Shown here: piece after piece, positions 10,027 to 18,597 of the stretch | Numbering within the stretch: the stretch's first letter is position 1 | Layout of the letters: every line of letters begins with the position of its first letter | Assembly: GCF_002843305.1 (NCBI RefSeq) | Contig: NZ_PGSG01000105.1 | Span: 62,001-126,000, forward strand | Reading direction: 5' to 3' | Source: Streptomyces barkulensis | Lineage (GTDB): Bacteria > Actinomycetota > Actinomycetes > Streptomycetales > Streptomycetaceae | Length of the DNA: 64,000 nt | Notes under the pieces: model-generated | What the model was told of the DNA's origin: nothing | The model's database searches: none | The model's input: the letters and a program-made list of their open reading frames with translations, nothing else | Position numbers and translations under genes: made by a program

Positions 10027-10037
10027 GCACCACGAGC

Positions 10038-10811
10038 GTGATAGGACAGCACGACATCGTCAGCGGCGCGCACTTCGCCACCACCGACAGGTGGGGCGGG
10101 GTGAGCGCCGCTCCGTATGGCGAACTCAACCTCGGCGGCGCGGTCGGGGACGACCCCGGCGCCGTACGGACCAACCGGGGACTGGCGGCGAGGGCGCTCG
10201 GCCTCGACCCGGCCGCGGTGGTCTGGATGAACCAGGTGCACGGGCGCGACGCGGCAGTCGTCACCGGGCCGTGGCGCGGCGGCGAAGCGCCGTGCGTGGA
10301 CGCGGTCGTGACCGCTCGTCGGGGCCTGGCTCTGGCCGTGCTGACCGCCGACTGCGTCCCCGTGCTCCTCGCCGACCCCGTCGCGGGAGTGGTGGGAGCC
10401 GCGCACGCCGGGCGGCCCGGGCTGGTCGCCGGGGTCGTCCCGGCGGTGGTCGAGGCGATGGGCTCTCTCGGCGCGGACCCGGCCCGCACGGCCGTCCGCG
10501 TCGGCCCCTCGGTGTGCGGGGGCTGCTACGAGGTGCCGGAACGGATGCGCGAGGAGGTCGCGGCCGCGGTGCCCGAGGCGTACGCCACCACCAGGCGGGG
10601 CACCCCGGCGGTCGACGTCGCGGCCGGGGTGCGCGCCCAACTGGCCCGCCTCGGTGTGCCGGAGCCGCCGGCGCAGCAGGTCTGCACGATGGAGTCCCCG
10701 GACCACTACTCGTACCGCCGGGAGAGGACCACCGGACGGCTGGCCGGTTACGTATGGCTGGAGGCTCCCGCCGGCGGGGCGGGAGAGGCTGACGGGGAGG
10801 CCGCCGCGTGA
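10038..10811 (+). CDS. pgeF: Peptidoglycan editing factor PgeF / YfiH family
   Basis: A 257-aa protein of the YfiH/PgeF (multicopper polyphenol oxidase fold, DUF152) family. In E. coli PgeF prevents L-Ser being misincorporated in the peptidoglycan stem, and purine-nucleoside activity is reported for relatives. The metal- and substrate-site motifs are visible: MNQVHG near residue 62, LTADCVPVLLADP near residue 108, and the C-terminal CTMESPDHYSYRRERTTGR. The usual HAGWRG motif reads HAGRPG here. The GTG lies 11 bases after ftsZ, and the stop overlaps the next GTG. This ftsZ-yfiH-yggS-sepF order is conserved in actinobacteria. Confidence 0.85.
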   Translation: MIGQHDIVSGAHFATTDRWGGVSAAPYGELNLGGAVGDDPGAVRTNRGLAARALGLDPAAVVWMNQVHGRDAAVVTGPWRGGEAPCVDAVVTARRGLALAVLTADCVPVLLADPVAGVVGAAHAGRPGLVAGVVPAVVEAMGSLGADPARTAVRVGPSVCGGCYEVPERMREEVAAAVPEAYATTRRGTPAVDVAAGVRAQLARLGVPEPPAQQVCTMESPDHYSYRRERTTGRLAGYVWLEAPAGGAGEADGEAAA

Positions 10812-11551
10812 CAGATCGCAGAACCGGCCACGGCGCGGACCGCAGAGCCGAACTGGCCGCGAACCTCGCCCGGGTGGAGGAGCGCATCGCCCGCGCTTGT
10901 GTCACCGCGGGGCGCGCGCGCGAGGACGTGACCCTGGTCGTCGTCACCAAGACCCGCCCCGCCGACGATGTGCGGCTGCTGGCCGGGCTCGGGGTGCGGC
11001 ATGTGGCGGAGAACCGGGACCAGGAGGCGGCGCCCAAGGCCGAGGCCTGTGCGGACCTCCCCCTCACCTGGCACTTCGTGGGGCAGTTGCAGACCAACAA
11101 GGTCCGGTCCGTCGCCCGCTACGCCGACTTCGTGCACTCGGTCGACCGGCCCCGGCTGGTCGGCGCGCTCTCCTCGGCCGCCGAGCGCGAGGGCCGGCGG
11201 ATCGGCTGCCTGCTGCAGGTCGCGCTCGACCGGGAGGCGGGTTCGGCCGGGGGACGCGGCGGCGCGGCGCCGGAGGAGGTGGGGGAGTTGGCCGACAAGG
11301 TGGCCGCCGCCCCCGGCCTCCGGCTCGCGGGTGTGATGACGGTCGCACCCCTGTCCGGACCGTACGCCGGAAGACCGGGGGCCGCTTTCGAGCGGCTGGG
11401 GGAGATCTCGGCCGCCCTGCGGGCGAACCACCCCGCCGCGGACATGGTCTCGGCGGGGATGAGCGGGGACTTGGAGGAGGCGGTGGCGGCCGGGGCGACA
11501 CATGTGCGTATCGGCAGTGCGGTACTCGGAGTACGACCCGGGCTCCGGTAA
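10808..11551 (+). CDS. YggS/PLPBP family PLP homeostasis protein
   Basis: A 247-aa single-domain protein of the alanine-racemase-like TIM-barrel fold, YggS/PLPBP family, which binds pyridoxal phosphate and controls its free level. The PLP lysine motif LVVVTKTRP (Lys near residue 45) is present, followed by ENRDQEAAPK, WHFVGQLQTNK, and the phosphate-binding C-terminal end SAGMSGDLEEAVAAGATHVRIGSAVLG. It begins with a GTGA overlap with pgeF. It is encoded in the ftsZ-sepF interval in most actinobacteria, where it is often named YlmE. No separate promoter is evident. Confidence 0.9.
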   Translation: MTDRRTGHGADRRAELAANLARVEERIARACVTAGRAREDVTLVVVTKTRPADDVRLLAGLGVRHVAENRDQEAAPKAEACADLPLTWHFVGQLQTNKVRSVARYADFVHSVDRPRLVGALSSAAEREGRRIGCLLQVALDREAGSAGGRGGAAPEEVGELADKVAAAPGLRLAGVMTVAPLSGPYAGRPGAAFERLGEISAALRANHPAADMVSAGMSGDLEEAVAAGATHVRIGSAVLGVRPGLR

Positions 11552-11767
11552 CGTCGCCAAGCAAGTCGGACCACAGCAGAAAATATGGTCATTCCCGCCC
11601 AGTGTGGATGACCGCGTGGGCTCAGGGGCACCGGTGACGGAGTCTTGGGTTTGGGGGCCTCCCCGTCGGAGGCACCGGAGGCAGAATGGGGTCTCCCCGC
11701 CGCAGGCAGGAGACGGGGCCTCCCCGCCGATGGCCGGGGAACCACCACAGAGCGGAGGACGCAGAGA
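11552..11767 (+). promoter_or_regulatory. sepF upstream region with inverted and direct repeats
   Basis: A 216-base gap. GGTCAT at 11587-11592 and ATGACC at 11608-11613 form a 6-bp inverted repeat. Further on, GGGGYCTCCCCG occurs three times (11654-11665, 11688-11699, 11715-11726) and could form alternative hairpins in the RNA, for example GTCTCC with GGAGAC. A strong ribosome site (GCGGAGGAC) precedes the sepF ATG. I see no clear -35/-10 pair. These are observations; no regulator is assigned. Confidence 0.35.
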
Positions 11768-12412
11768 ATGGCCGGCGCGATGCGCAAGATGGCGGTCTAC
11801 CTCGGCCTCGTGGAGGACGATGGGTACGACGGCCCGGGGTTCGACCCCGACGACGAGTTCGAGCCCGAGTCGGAGCCCGACAGGGACCGGCGGCACCAGG
11901 CGCACCAGCCTGTGGCAGCCCCCGCGGCGAAGGCCGACGGGGAGCAGGAGCCCGAGGAGCCGGTGCGGGTCGTCCACCCCCCTGCCCACCGGGAGCGGGA
12001 GCAGGCTCCTGCGCTCGCCGCCGAAAACGGACGGCACGGGAGGATTGCCCCCGTGTCATCCATCACACCCGAACGCCAGAACCTGGAGAAGAACGCACCG
12101 GTGATCATGCCCAAGGTCGTGTCCGAGAGGGAGCCCTACCGGATCACCACACTGCACCCCCGGACGTACAACGAAGCCCGTACCATCGGGGAACACTTCC
12201 GGGAGGGCACTCCGGTGATCATGAATCTGACCGAGATGGACGACACGGACGCGAAGCGTCTGGTCGACTTCGCGGCAGGTCTGGTGTTCGGTCTCCATGG
12301 GAGTATCGAGCGGGTGACACAGAAGGTCTTCCTCCTGTCTCCTGCTAACGTCGATGTCACGGCGGAGGACAAGGCCCGCATCGCAGAGGGCGGGTTCTTC
12401 AACCAGAGCTGA
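11768..12412 (+). CDS. sepF: Cell division protein SepF
   Basis: A 214-aa membrane-binding protein that tethers FtsZ filaments to the membrane in actinobacteria. I chose ATG 11768 because of the GGAGG seven bases upstream. It begins with the amphipathic membrane-targeting helix ([17 protein letters not shown]) followed by a long acidic and Pro-rich linker. The SepF domain starts near residue 118 ([25 protein letters not shown]) and runs to the end. [20 protein letters not shown] is the typical dimer-forming segment. It is part of the dcw cluster downstream of ftsZ. Confidence 0.95.
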   Translation: MAGAMRKMAVYLGLVEDDGYDGPGFDPDDEFEPESEPDRDRRHQAHQPVAAPAAKADGEQEPEEPVRVVHPPAHREREQAPALAAENGRHGRIAPVSSITPERQNLEKNAPVIMPKVVSEREPYRITTLHPRTYNEARTIGEHFREGTPVIMNLTEMDDTDAKRLVDFAAGLVFGLHGSIERVTQKVFLLSPANVDVTAEDKARIAEGGFFNQS

Positions 12413-12479
12413 GAGTCAGTGCAACCGGACGGGACGGCCGACGGGCCGGACGCGACCAAAGGGGAGAGGGAAGCGCACG

Positions 12480-12764
12480 ATGGGCGTCGTACAGCAGGTG
12501 GTCCTCATTGTGCTGCAGGTCTTCCTGGTCGTACTGATCTTCCGCCTGGTGATGGACTACGTCTTCATGTTCGCCCGCTCATGGCAGCCCGGCAAGGCGA
12601 TGGTGGTCGTCCTGGAGGCCACCTACACTGTCACTGATCCGCCACTCAAGCTGCTGCGGAGGTTCATACCGCCGCTGCGCTTCGGGGGCGTGGCGCTCGA
12701 CCTGTCCTTCTTCGTACTGATGATCATCGTCTACATCCTGATCAGTGTCGTGGCCAGGCTGTGA
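12480..12764 (+). CDS. YggT family membrane protein (YlmG-like)
   Basis: A 94-aa protein of the YggT family (YlmG in Gram-positives), with two membrane segments (residues about 5-30 and 68-92) flanking a short loop ending DPPLKLLRRFIPPLRFGGVALDLS, the family signature. ATG 12480 follows a purine-rich ribosome site (AAAGGGGAGAGG). Its exact role is unknown; its conserved location between sepF and divIVA suggests a function in division or polar growth. Confidence 0.9.
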   Translation: MGVVQQVVLIVLQVFLVVLIFRLVMDYVFMFARSWQPGKAMVVVLEATYTVTDPPLKLLRRFIPPLRFGGVALDLSFFVLMIIVYILISVVARL

Positions 12765-12812
12765 GCGATACGGTCTTGCCGATATGCCGATGACTTACGT
12801 TGAGGTGAAGAG

Positions 12813-13949
12813 ATGCCGCTGACCCCCGAGGACGTGCGGAACAAGCAGTTCACAACCGTCCGCCTGCGAGAGGGCTACGACGAGGACGAGGTCGATGCCT
12901 TCCTCGACGAGGTCGAGGCCGAACTGACGCGCCTGCTCCGGGAGAACGAGGATCTGCGCGCCAAGCTGGCCGCCGCGACGCGGGCCGCCGCGCAGAACCA
13001 GCAGCAGGGCATGCGCAAACCCGAGCCCCAGCAGCAGCAGGAACGGCCGGGTCCCGTCCCAGCCGCCATATCAGGACCGCAGCCGGTCCCGCCGGGGCAG
13101 ATGGGCGGTCCGCCCCAGCTGCCCGGCGGTGCGCCGCAGCTGCCGGCAGGTCCCGGCGGGCACGGCCCGCAGGGCGGTCCGATGGGCCCCGGTCCGATGG
13201 GCCCCGGCGGTCCCGGCGGCCCGGGTGGTCCCGGCCCGATGGGCGGTCACGGCGGTCCTGGTGGTCCCGGCGGCCCCGGCGGCCCCGGCGGTCCGGGCAT
13301 GCACCAGCAGGGCCAGGGGCCGGGCGGTGACAGCGCGGCCCGCGTGCTGTCGTTGGCGCAGCAGACCGCGGACCAGGCGATCGCGGAGGCCCGTTCGGAG
13401 GCCAACAAGATCGTCGGCGAGGCGCGCAGCCGCGCCGAGGGCCTGGAGCGGGACGCCCGCGCCAAGGCCGACGCACTGGAGCGGGACGCACAGGAGAAGC
13501 ACCGCGTCGCGATGGGCTCGCTGGAGTCCGCCCGCGCCACGCTGGAGCGCAAGGTCGAGGATCTGCGCGGCTTCGAGCGTGAGTACCGCACCCGCCTGAA
13601 GTCGTACCTGGAGAGCCAGCTCCGCCAGCTGGAGAACCAGGCCGACGACTCCCTGGCCCCGCCGCGCACCCCGGCCACGGCCTCGCTGCCGCCGTCCCCC
13701 TCGATGGCATCGGCGGGCGCGCCGGGCGGCGGCACCATGGGTGGCCACCAGTCCATGGGCGGCCCGGGCGGCGGTCACGGCGGGCATGGCGGCCACAACC
13801 AGGGCGGTGGTCAGACCTACGGCGGGCAGCAGCAGATGTCCCCGGCGATGACCCAGCCGATGGCCCCCGTACGGCCGCAGGGTCCGCAGCCGATGCAGCA
13901 GGCGCCCTCGCCGATGCGCGGCTTCCTCATCGACGAGGACGACAACTGA
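12813..13949 (+). CDS. divIVA: Polar growth determinant DivIVA (Wag31)
   Basis: A 378-aa coiled-coil protein that marks hyphal tips and recruits the polar growth machinery; it is essential in Streptomyces. The N-terminal lipid-binding DivIVA domain ([33 protein letters not shown] in two adjoining parts) is followed by a first coiled coil. Next is a Gly/Pro/Met-rich linker (residues about 75-165), then a second long coiled coil (residues about 170-285) and a Gly/Gln-rich tail ending [11 protein letters not shown]. The split coiled coil with a PQG-rich linker is the usual Streptomyces form. A 48-base gap separates it from the YggT gene. Confidence 0.97.
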   Translation: MPLTPEDVRNKQFTTVRLREGYDEDEVDAFLDEVEAELTRLLRENEDLRAKLAAATRAAAQNQQQGMRKPEPQQQQERPGPVPAAISGPQPVPPGQMGGPPQLPGGAPQLPAGPGGHGPQGGPMGPGPMGPGGPGGPGGPGPMGGHGGPGGPGGPGGPGGPGMHQQGQGPGGDSAARVLSLAQQTADQAIAEARSEANKIVGEARSRAEGLERDARAKADALERDAQEKHRVAMGSLESARATLERKVEDLRGFEREYRTRLKSYLESQLRQLENQADDSLAPPRTPATASLPPSPSMASAGAPGGGTMGGHQSMGGPGGGHGGHGGHNQGGGQTYGGQQQMSPAMTQPMAPVRPQGPQPMQQAPSPMRGFLIDEDDN

Positions 13950-13992
13950 CGCAGCCGCCGTAGGCGGCGGGCGAATCGGATCGGCATATCGC

Positions 13993-14035
13993 GCAGGGCC
14001 GGGCCCGGGATCTCAGATCCCGGGCCCGGCCCTGC
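13993..14035. terminator. Bidirectional terminator between divIVA and ileS
   Basis: A perfect 20-bp inverted repeat (13993-14012 and 14016-14035) with a 3-base loop lies between the convergent divIVA and ileS genes. Its symmetry and GC-rich stem suit termination from either side; there is no U-tract, as is common in Streptomyces. Confidence 0.85.
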
Positions 14036-14125
14036 GGTGTTCCCGTCTCGTCCGGCTGCTTCGTCCGGCCCGGCCCGGGGCCCCGGACCGGCAGGCGGTC
14101 CGGGGCCCCGGCCACGGCCGGGCGG

Positions 14126-17100
14126 TCACACGCGGCGCAGCCGGAAGACCAGGGACAGCGACTCGTCCTCGAACGGCTCCCCGAAGGACTCGTCTCCCGC
14201 ACCCTCCGCGTAGTCCGTCGCCAGGACCTCGTCCGCGATCAGGGCCTGGTGCTCGGCCAGCGCCCGGGCGACATCCTCGTCGTCCGACCGCCACCGCAGG
14301 GCGATCCGGTCGGCGACGTCCAGGCCGCTGTTCTTGCGCGCCTCCTGGATCAGCCGGATCGCGTCCCGGGCGAGTCCCGCCCGCCGCAGCTCCGGGGTGA
14401 TCTCCAGGTCCAGGGCGACCGTGGCGCCGGTGTCGGAGGCCACCGACCAGCCCTCGCGCGGGGTCTCGGTGATGATGACCTCCTCCGGGGAGAGCGCGAT
14501 GGTCTCGCCGTCGACCTCCACCGCCGCCGTACCGGCGCGCAGCGCCGCCGACAGGGCCGCCGCGTCCGCCTCGGCGATGGCCTTGGCGACCGGCTGGGTG
14601 CGCTTGCCGAACCGCCGGCCCAGCGCCCGGAAGTTGGCCTTGGCGGTGGTGTCCACCAGAGAGCCGCCGACCTCGGACAGGGAGGCGAGCGAGGTGACGT
14701 TCAGCTCCTCGGCGATCTGCTCGCGCAGATCGTCGCTGAGCAGCTCGAAACCCTGCGCCGCCAGCAGCGCACGGGACAGCGGCTGCCGGGTCTTGACCCC
14801 CGACTCCGCGCGCGTGGCCCGGCCCAGCTCCACCAGCCGTCGCACCAGCAGCATGTCGCGGGACAGGTCCGGGTCGACGGCGGACAGATCGGCCTCGGGC
14901 CAGTCGGCCAGGTGCACGGAGTCCGGCGCACCGGGGGTGACGGGGACGACCAGGTCCTGCCAGACCCGCTCGGTGATGAACGGCACCAGCGGGGCCATCA
15001 GCCGGGTGACGGTCTCCAGCACGTCGTGCAGGGTGCGCAGCGCCGCCGCGTCGCCCTGCCAGAAGCGGCGCCGGGAGCGGCGCACGTACCAGTTGGACAG
15101 ATCGTCCACGAAGGTGGACAGCAGCTTGCCGGTGCGCTGGGTGTCGTAGGCCTCCATGGCCTGGGTGCACTGGTCGACCAGGGCGTGCAGTTCGCTGAGC
15201 AGCCAGCGGTCCAGCAGCGGGCGGTCGGCGGGGGCCGGGTCGGACCCGGACGGCGCCCAGTTCGAGGTGCGGGCGTACAGGGCCTGGAAGGCGACGGTGT
15301 TCCAGTAGGTCAGCAGGGTCTTGCGGACGACCTCCTGGATCGTGCCGTGCCCGACGCGCCGCGCGCTCCACGGGGAGCCGCCGGCGGCCATGAACCAGCG
15401 CACCGCGTCCGCGCCGTGCCGGTCCATCAGCGGGATGGGCTCCAGGATGTTGCCCAGGTGCTTGGACATCTTCCGGCCGTCCTCGGCGAGGATGTGGCCC
15501 AGGCAGACGACGTTCTCGTAGGAGGAGCGGTCGAAGACGAGCGTGCCGACCGCCATCAGGGTGTAGAACCAGCCGCGGGTCTGGTCGATGGCCTCGGAGA
15601 TGAACTGCGCCGGGTAGCGCTTCTCGAAGACCTCCTTGTTGCGGTACGGGTAGCCCCACTGCGCGAAGGGCATCGAGCCCGAGTCGTACCAGGCGTCGAT
15701 GACCTCCGGGACGCGGACGGCCGTCAGCGAGCAGCCCTCGGCGGTGCAGCCGAAGACGACGTCGTCGATGTACGGGCGGTGCGGGTCCAGGCCGGACTGG
15801 TCGGTGCCGGTCAGTTCCGACAGCTCCGCCAGCGAGCCGACGCAGGTGAGGTGGCCCTCCTCGCAGCGCCAGACGGGCAGCGGGGTGCCCCAGTAGCGGT
15901 TGCGGGACAGTGCCCAGTCGATGTTGTTGTCCAGCCAGTCGCCGTAGCGGCCGTGCTTGACAGACTCCGGGAACCAGTTGGTCCGCTCGTTCTCCCGCAG
16001 CAGCTCGTCCTTGATCGCGGTGGTACGGATGTACCAGGACGGCTGGGCGTAGTAGAGCAGTGCGGTGTGGCAGCGCCAGCAGTGCGGGTAGCTGTGCTCG
16101 TAGGGCAGGTGGCGGAAGAGCAGGCCGCGGGCGTCGAGGTCGGCGACCAGCGCTTCGTCGGCCTTCTTGAAGAACTGCCCGCCGACCAGCTCCAGGCCAT
16201 CCTCGAAGGTGCCGTCGGGCCGGACGGGGTTGACCACCGGAAGCCCGTAGGCCCGGCAGGTGAGCAGGTCGTCCTCGCCGAAGGCGGGGGACTGGTGGAC
16301 CAGACCGGTGCCGTCCTCGGTGGTGACGTACTCGGCGTTCAGGACGAAGTGGGCGCCCTCGATCTCCACCAGGTCGAACGGGCGGCGGTAGGTCCAGCGC
16401 TCCATCTCGCGGCCGGTGAAGGTGTGCCCGGTCGCGCTCCAGCCCTCCCCGAGGGCCTTGGCCAGCAGCGGCTCGGCCACCACCAGCTTCTCGGCGCCGT
16501 CGGTGGCCACCACGTAGGTGACCTCGGGGTGGGCGGCCACGGCGGTGTTGGACACCAGCGTCCAGGGCGTGGTCGTCCACACCAGCAGCGAGGCCTCGCC
16601 GGCCAGCGGGCCGGAGGTCAGCGGGAAGCGGACGTAGACCGAGGGGTCCACGACGGTCTCGTAGCCCTGTGCCAGCTCGTGGTCGGACAGGCCGGTGCCG
16701 CAGCGCGGGCACCAGGGCGCCACGCGGTGGTCCTGGACGAGCAGGCCCTTGCCGAAGATCTCCTTCAGCGACCACCACACGGACTCGATGTAGCCCGGGT
16801 CCATCGTCCGGTAGGCCTCGTCCATGTCGACCCAGTAGCCCATCCGGGTCGTCAGCTCGGCGAACGCGTCGGTGTGCCGGGTCACCGACTCGCGGCACTT
16901 CGCGTTGAACTCCGCGATGCCGTAGGCCTCGATGTCCTGCTTGCCGTTGAAGCCCAGCTCCTTCTCCACCGCCAGCTCCACGGGCAGGCCGTGGCAGTCC
17001 CAGCCGGCCTTGCGCGCCACGTGGTAGCCGCGCATGGTGCGGAAGCGGGGGAAGACGTCCTTGAAGACGCGGGCCTCGATGTGGTGGGCGCCGGGCATGC

Positions 17101-17275
17101 CGTTCGCGGTCGGCGGGCCCTCGTAGAACACCCACTCGGGGCGGCCCTCGGACTGCTCCAGGCTGCGGGCGAAGACCTTGTTCTCGTGCCAGAAGTCCAG
17201 CACGGCGCGCTCCAGGGCGGGGAGATCGACCTGGGCGGGCACCGGACGGTACCGGGGCGGGGGCTGCGGGCTCAT
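14126..17275 (-). CDS. ileS: Isoleucyl-tRNA synthetase, type 2, GXHH variant
   Basis: A 1049-aa class I aminoacyl-tRNA synthetase that charges tRNA-Ile. The catalytic domain begins FYEGPPTANGMPGAHH. The usual HIGH signature is replaced by GAHH at residues 62-65, the GXHH form known from some mupirocin-resistant type 2 IleRS. The editing domain contains the CP1 region with LLVWTTTPWTLVSNTA, and the KMSKS loop reads KMSKH from residue 602, typical of the eukaryote-like type 2 enzymes. The C-terminal anticodon-binding and extra domains follow. ATG 17275 has a GGAGG ribosome site within a T-box leader. The product is certain; the resistance consequence is inferred. Confidence 0.96.
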   Translation of the reverse strand: MSPQPPPRYRPVPAQVDLPALERAVLDFWHENKVFARSLEQSEGRPEWVFYEGPPTANGMPGAHHIEARVFKDVFPRFRTMRGYHVARKAGWDCHGLPVELAVEKELGFNGKQDIEAYGIAEFNAKCRESVTRHTDAFAELTTRMGYWVDMDEAYRTMDPGYIESVWWSLKEIFGKGLLVQDHRVAPWCPRCGTGLSDHELAQGYETVVDPSVYVRFPLTSGPLAGEASLLVWTTTPWTLVSNTAVAAHPEVTYVVATDGAEKLVVAEPLLAKALGEGWSATGHTFTGREMERWTYRRPFDLVEIEGAHFVLNAEYVTTEDGTGLVHQSPAFGEDDLLTCRAYGLPVVNPVRPDGTFEDGLELVGGQFFKKADEALVADLDARGLLFRHLPYEHSYPHCWRCHTALLYYAQPSWYIRTTAIKDELLRENERTNWFPESVKHGRYGDWLDNNIDWALSRNRYWGTPLPVWRCEEGHLTCVGSLAELSELTGTDQSGLDPHRPYIDDVVFGCTAEGCSLTAVRVPEVIDAWYDSGSMPFAQWGYPYRNKEVFEKRYPAQFISEAIDQTRGWFYTLMAVGTLVFDRSSYENVVCLGHILAEDGRKMSKHLGNILEPIPLMDRHGADAVRWFMAAGGSPWSARRVGHGTIQEVVRKTLLTYWNTVAFQALYARTSNWAPSGSDPAPADRPLLDRWLLSELHALVDQCTQAMEAYDTQRTGKLLSTFVDDLSNWYVRRSRRRFWQGDAAALRTLHDVLETVTRLMAPLVPFITERVWQDLVVPVTPGAPDSVHLADWPEADLSAVDPDLSRDMLLVRRLVELGRATRAESGVKTRQPLSRALLAAQGFELLSDDLREQIAEELNVTSLASLSEVGGSLVDTTAKANFRALGRRFGKRTQPVAKAIAEADAAALSAALRAGTAAVEVDGETIALSPEEVIITETPREGWSVASDTGATVALDLEITPELRRAGLARDAIRLIQEARKNSGLDVADRIALRWRSDDEDVARALAEHQALIADEVLATDYAEGAGDESFGEPFEDESLSLVFRLRRV

Positions 17276-17525
17276 GGTGAGCTTCCTCCAACGGACGTGG
17301 TGACTTCCGCCGGAGGGACGAGACCGCCGCCAGTCGGCGCCGGTGCCCGCGGTACCACCCTCCTTGGCGCCGGACGCGTACGCGGGTACGTGTCCACCGC
17401 CCTCTCATTGGTGCGGCGATGCCGGTTCTACTCGCCGCCCGTCGCACCGCGTGCTGTCGCCGCGTGTGCGCGGGGGCTTTCTTCCGGCGGCTCCGGGGTG
17501 ATCTTCACGCCGCGCTCGCCCCCGG
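17276..17525 (-). promoter_or_regulatory. ileS T-box riboswitch, short Stem I, translational
   Basis: On the minus strand the T-box core TGGTACCGCG is at 17357-17348, in the antisequestrator position. Upstream, CGGGGGC/GCCCCCG (17524-17518 with 17477-17471) and GCGGC/GCCGC (17513-17509 with 17491-17487) form a short Stem I. Its terminal loop holds the Ile codon ATC (17502-17500) followed by a purine. A CCTCC sits between the T-box and the GGAGG ribosome site, so pairing of the two would mask translation starts. This matches the translational, ultrashort-Stem-I ileS T-boxes described in actinobacteria. The fold is from inspection and was not computed. Confidence 0.88.
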
Positions 17526-17798
17526 GCTCACACCGTCCCCGGGTCGCTCGTGGCCGCATACGGACGCTACTCGTCCCCTTCGACGCCTCTCGCTCAGCCC
17601 AAGTGTAAGGGTGCCTCCCAATGGGGGCTGACCGGTTTTCGGCCCGCGGTGCAGGGCAGAACGCTTCGCGAGGGCGCGGCGCCGCGCCCCGGGAAGCGGG
17701 AGCGGACCGGCGTGCCCTGTTGCCGCACGATCGGTGCCGATTTATCGTTCCGGTCACGATTCATACACAAGATCACAATATGTGAAGGGGTCGCGGCC
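17526..17798. other. Divergent intergenic region, ileS / DksA-like gene
   Basis: About 270 bases hold the promoters for ileS (minus) and the zinc-finger gene (plus). On the minus strand TAGCGT, a -10-like hexamer, lies about 30 bases upstream of the T-box Stem I. The section near 17735-17785 (tttatcgttcc ... gatcacaatatg) is clearly lower in GC than its surroundings. I found no convincing complete promoter and no small gene. Confidence 0.4.
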
Positions 17799-18542
17799 AT
17801 GGTGGCGAGGGAGTCCGCAGGGAGGAGAGCACGGGCCGCGCGGGAGCCCGCCGGGGACGCCGAGAACCCCGAGAACCCCGAGAACCCCGAGAACCCCGAG
17901 AACCCCGCGAGCGCCGAAGACCCCGAAGCCGCCGTGAGCGCCGGGGACGCCGCGAGCGCCGGGAAGAAGCACTCCGGAGGAAAGTCCGCCGCGAAGAGGG
18001 CGGCGGCGAGCACGGGCGCCGCAAGGGCGGCCGGCAGGAAGACAGGAGCCGAGACGGTGGTTGCCAAGAAGTCCACGACGGGAGCGCGGGCCGCCGGGCA
18101 CGCCGCCCCGGTCCCCCCGGCGCGTACGGCCGCGGCCACCGCCGCCCCCGACGAGCTGGCCGTACGGCCCGGAGAGGAGCCCTGGACCGCGCAGGAGGTG
18201 GAGGAGGCGCGCGCGGAGCTGTCCTCGGAGTCCGAGCGGCTGCGTGTGGAGATCCACGCCGCGGAGGAGGCCCTCGAGGGCCTGATGCGGGACTCGGCCG
18301 ACGGGGCCGGGGACGACCAGGCCGACACGGGGACGAAGAACATCACGCGCGAGCACGAGATGGCCCTGGCGGAGAACGCCCGCGAGATGCTCTACCAGAC
18401 CGAGCGCGCCCTGGACCGCCTGGAGGCCGGGACGTACGGCGTCTGCGAGAACTGCGGCAAGCCGATCGGCAAGGCGCGGATGCAGGCGTTCCCCCGGGCC
18501 ACGCTCTGCGTCGAGTGCAAGCAGCGGCAGGAACGCCGCTGA
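17799..18542 (+). CDS. TraR/DksA-type zinc-finger protein
   Basis: A 247-aa protein with a C-terminal DksA/TraR domain. The four-cysteine zinc finger CENC ... CVEC lies near residues 211-235, preceded by a coiled coil with EEVEEARAELSSESERLRVEI. The first about 110 residues are a low-complexity Ala/Lys-rich extension like those of histone H1-like proteins. DksA acts in the RNA polymerase secondary channel with ppGpp in proteobacteria; the role in Streptomyces is less clear. ATG 17799 follows GAAGGGG. A five-fold tandem 9-bp repeat encodes (ENP)5 near the N-terminus. Confidence 0.85.
   Translation: MVARESAGRRARAAREPAGDAENPENPENPENPENPASAEDPEAAVSAGDAASAGKKHSGGKSAAKRAAASTGAARAAGRKTGAETVVAKKSTTGARAAGHAAPVPPARTAAATAAPDELAVRPGEEPWTAQEVEEARAELSSESERLRVEIHAAEEALEGLMRDSADGAGDDQADTGTKNITREHEMALAENAREMLYQTERALDRLEAGTYGVCENCGKPIGKARMQAFPRATLCVECKQRQERR
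17862..17906 (+). repeat. Tandem repeat, GAGAACCCC x5
   Basis: Five perfect 9-bp copies in frame within the DksA-like gene encode five Glu-Asn-Pro units. Perfect copies at the DNA level suggest recent expansion and likely length variation among strains. Confidence 0.95.
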
Positions 18543-18584
18543 CCGCCGCCGCTCGCTGCCGCCCGCCGCCCCCCTGGCGTGACG

Positions 18585-18597
18585 TACCCTGCATCAC
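18585..18597 (+). promoter_or_regulatory. Putative leaderless -10 for lspA
   Basis: TACCCT at 18585-18590 ends seven bases before the lspA GTG, the spacing expected when transcription starts at the start codon. No ribosome site is seen upstream of the GTG and no good -35 is evident. Confidence 0.5.

Noticed and set aside
12765-12812. A promoter for divIVA with TTGCCG and TACGTT.
   Set aside because: The spacer is only 14 bp, too short for a normal vegetative promoter.
14249-17608. A 1119-codon open frame on the plus strand opposite ileS.
   Set aside because: It is antisense to an unmistakable IleRS and covers the T-box leader; no domain is recognisable.
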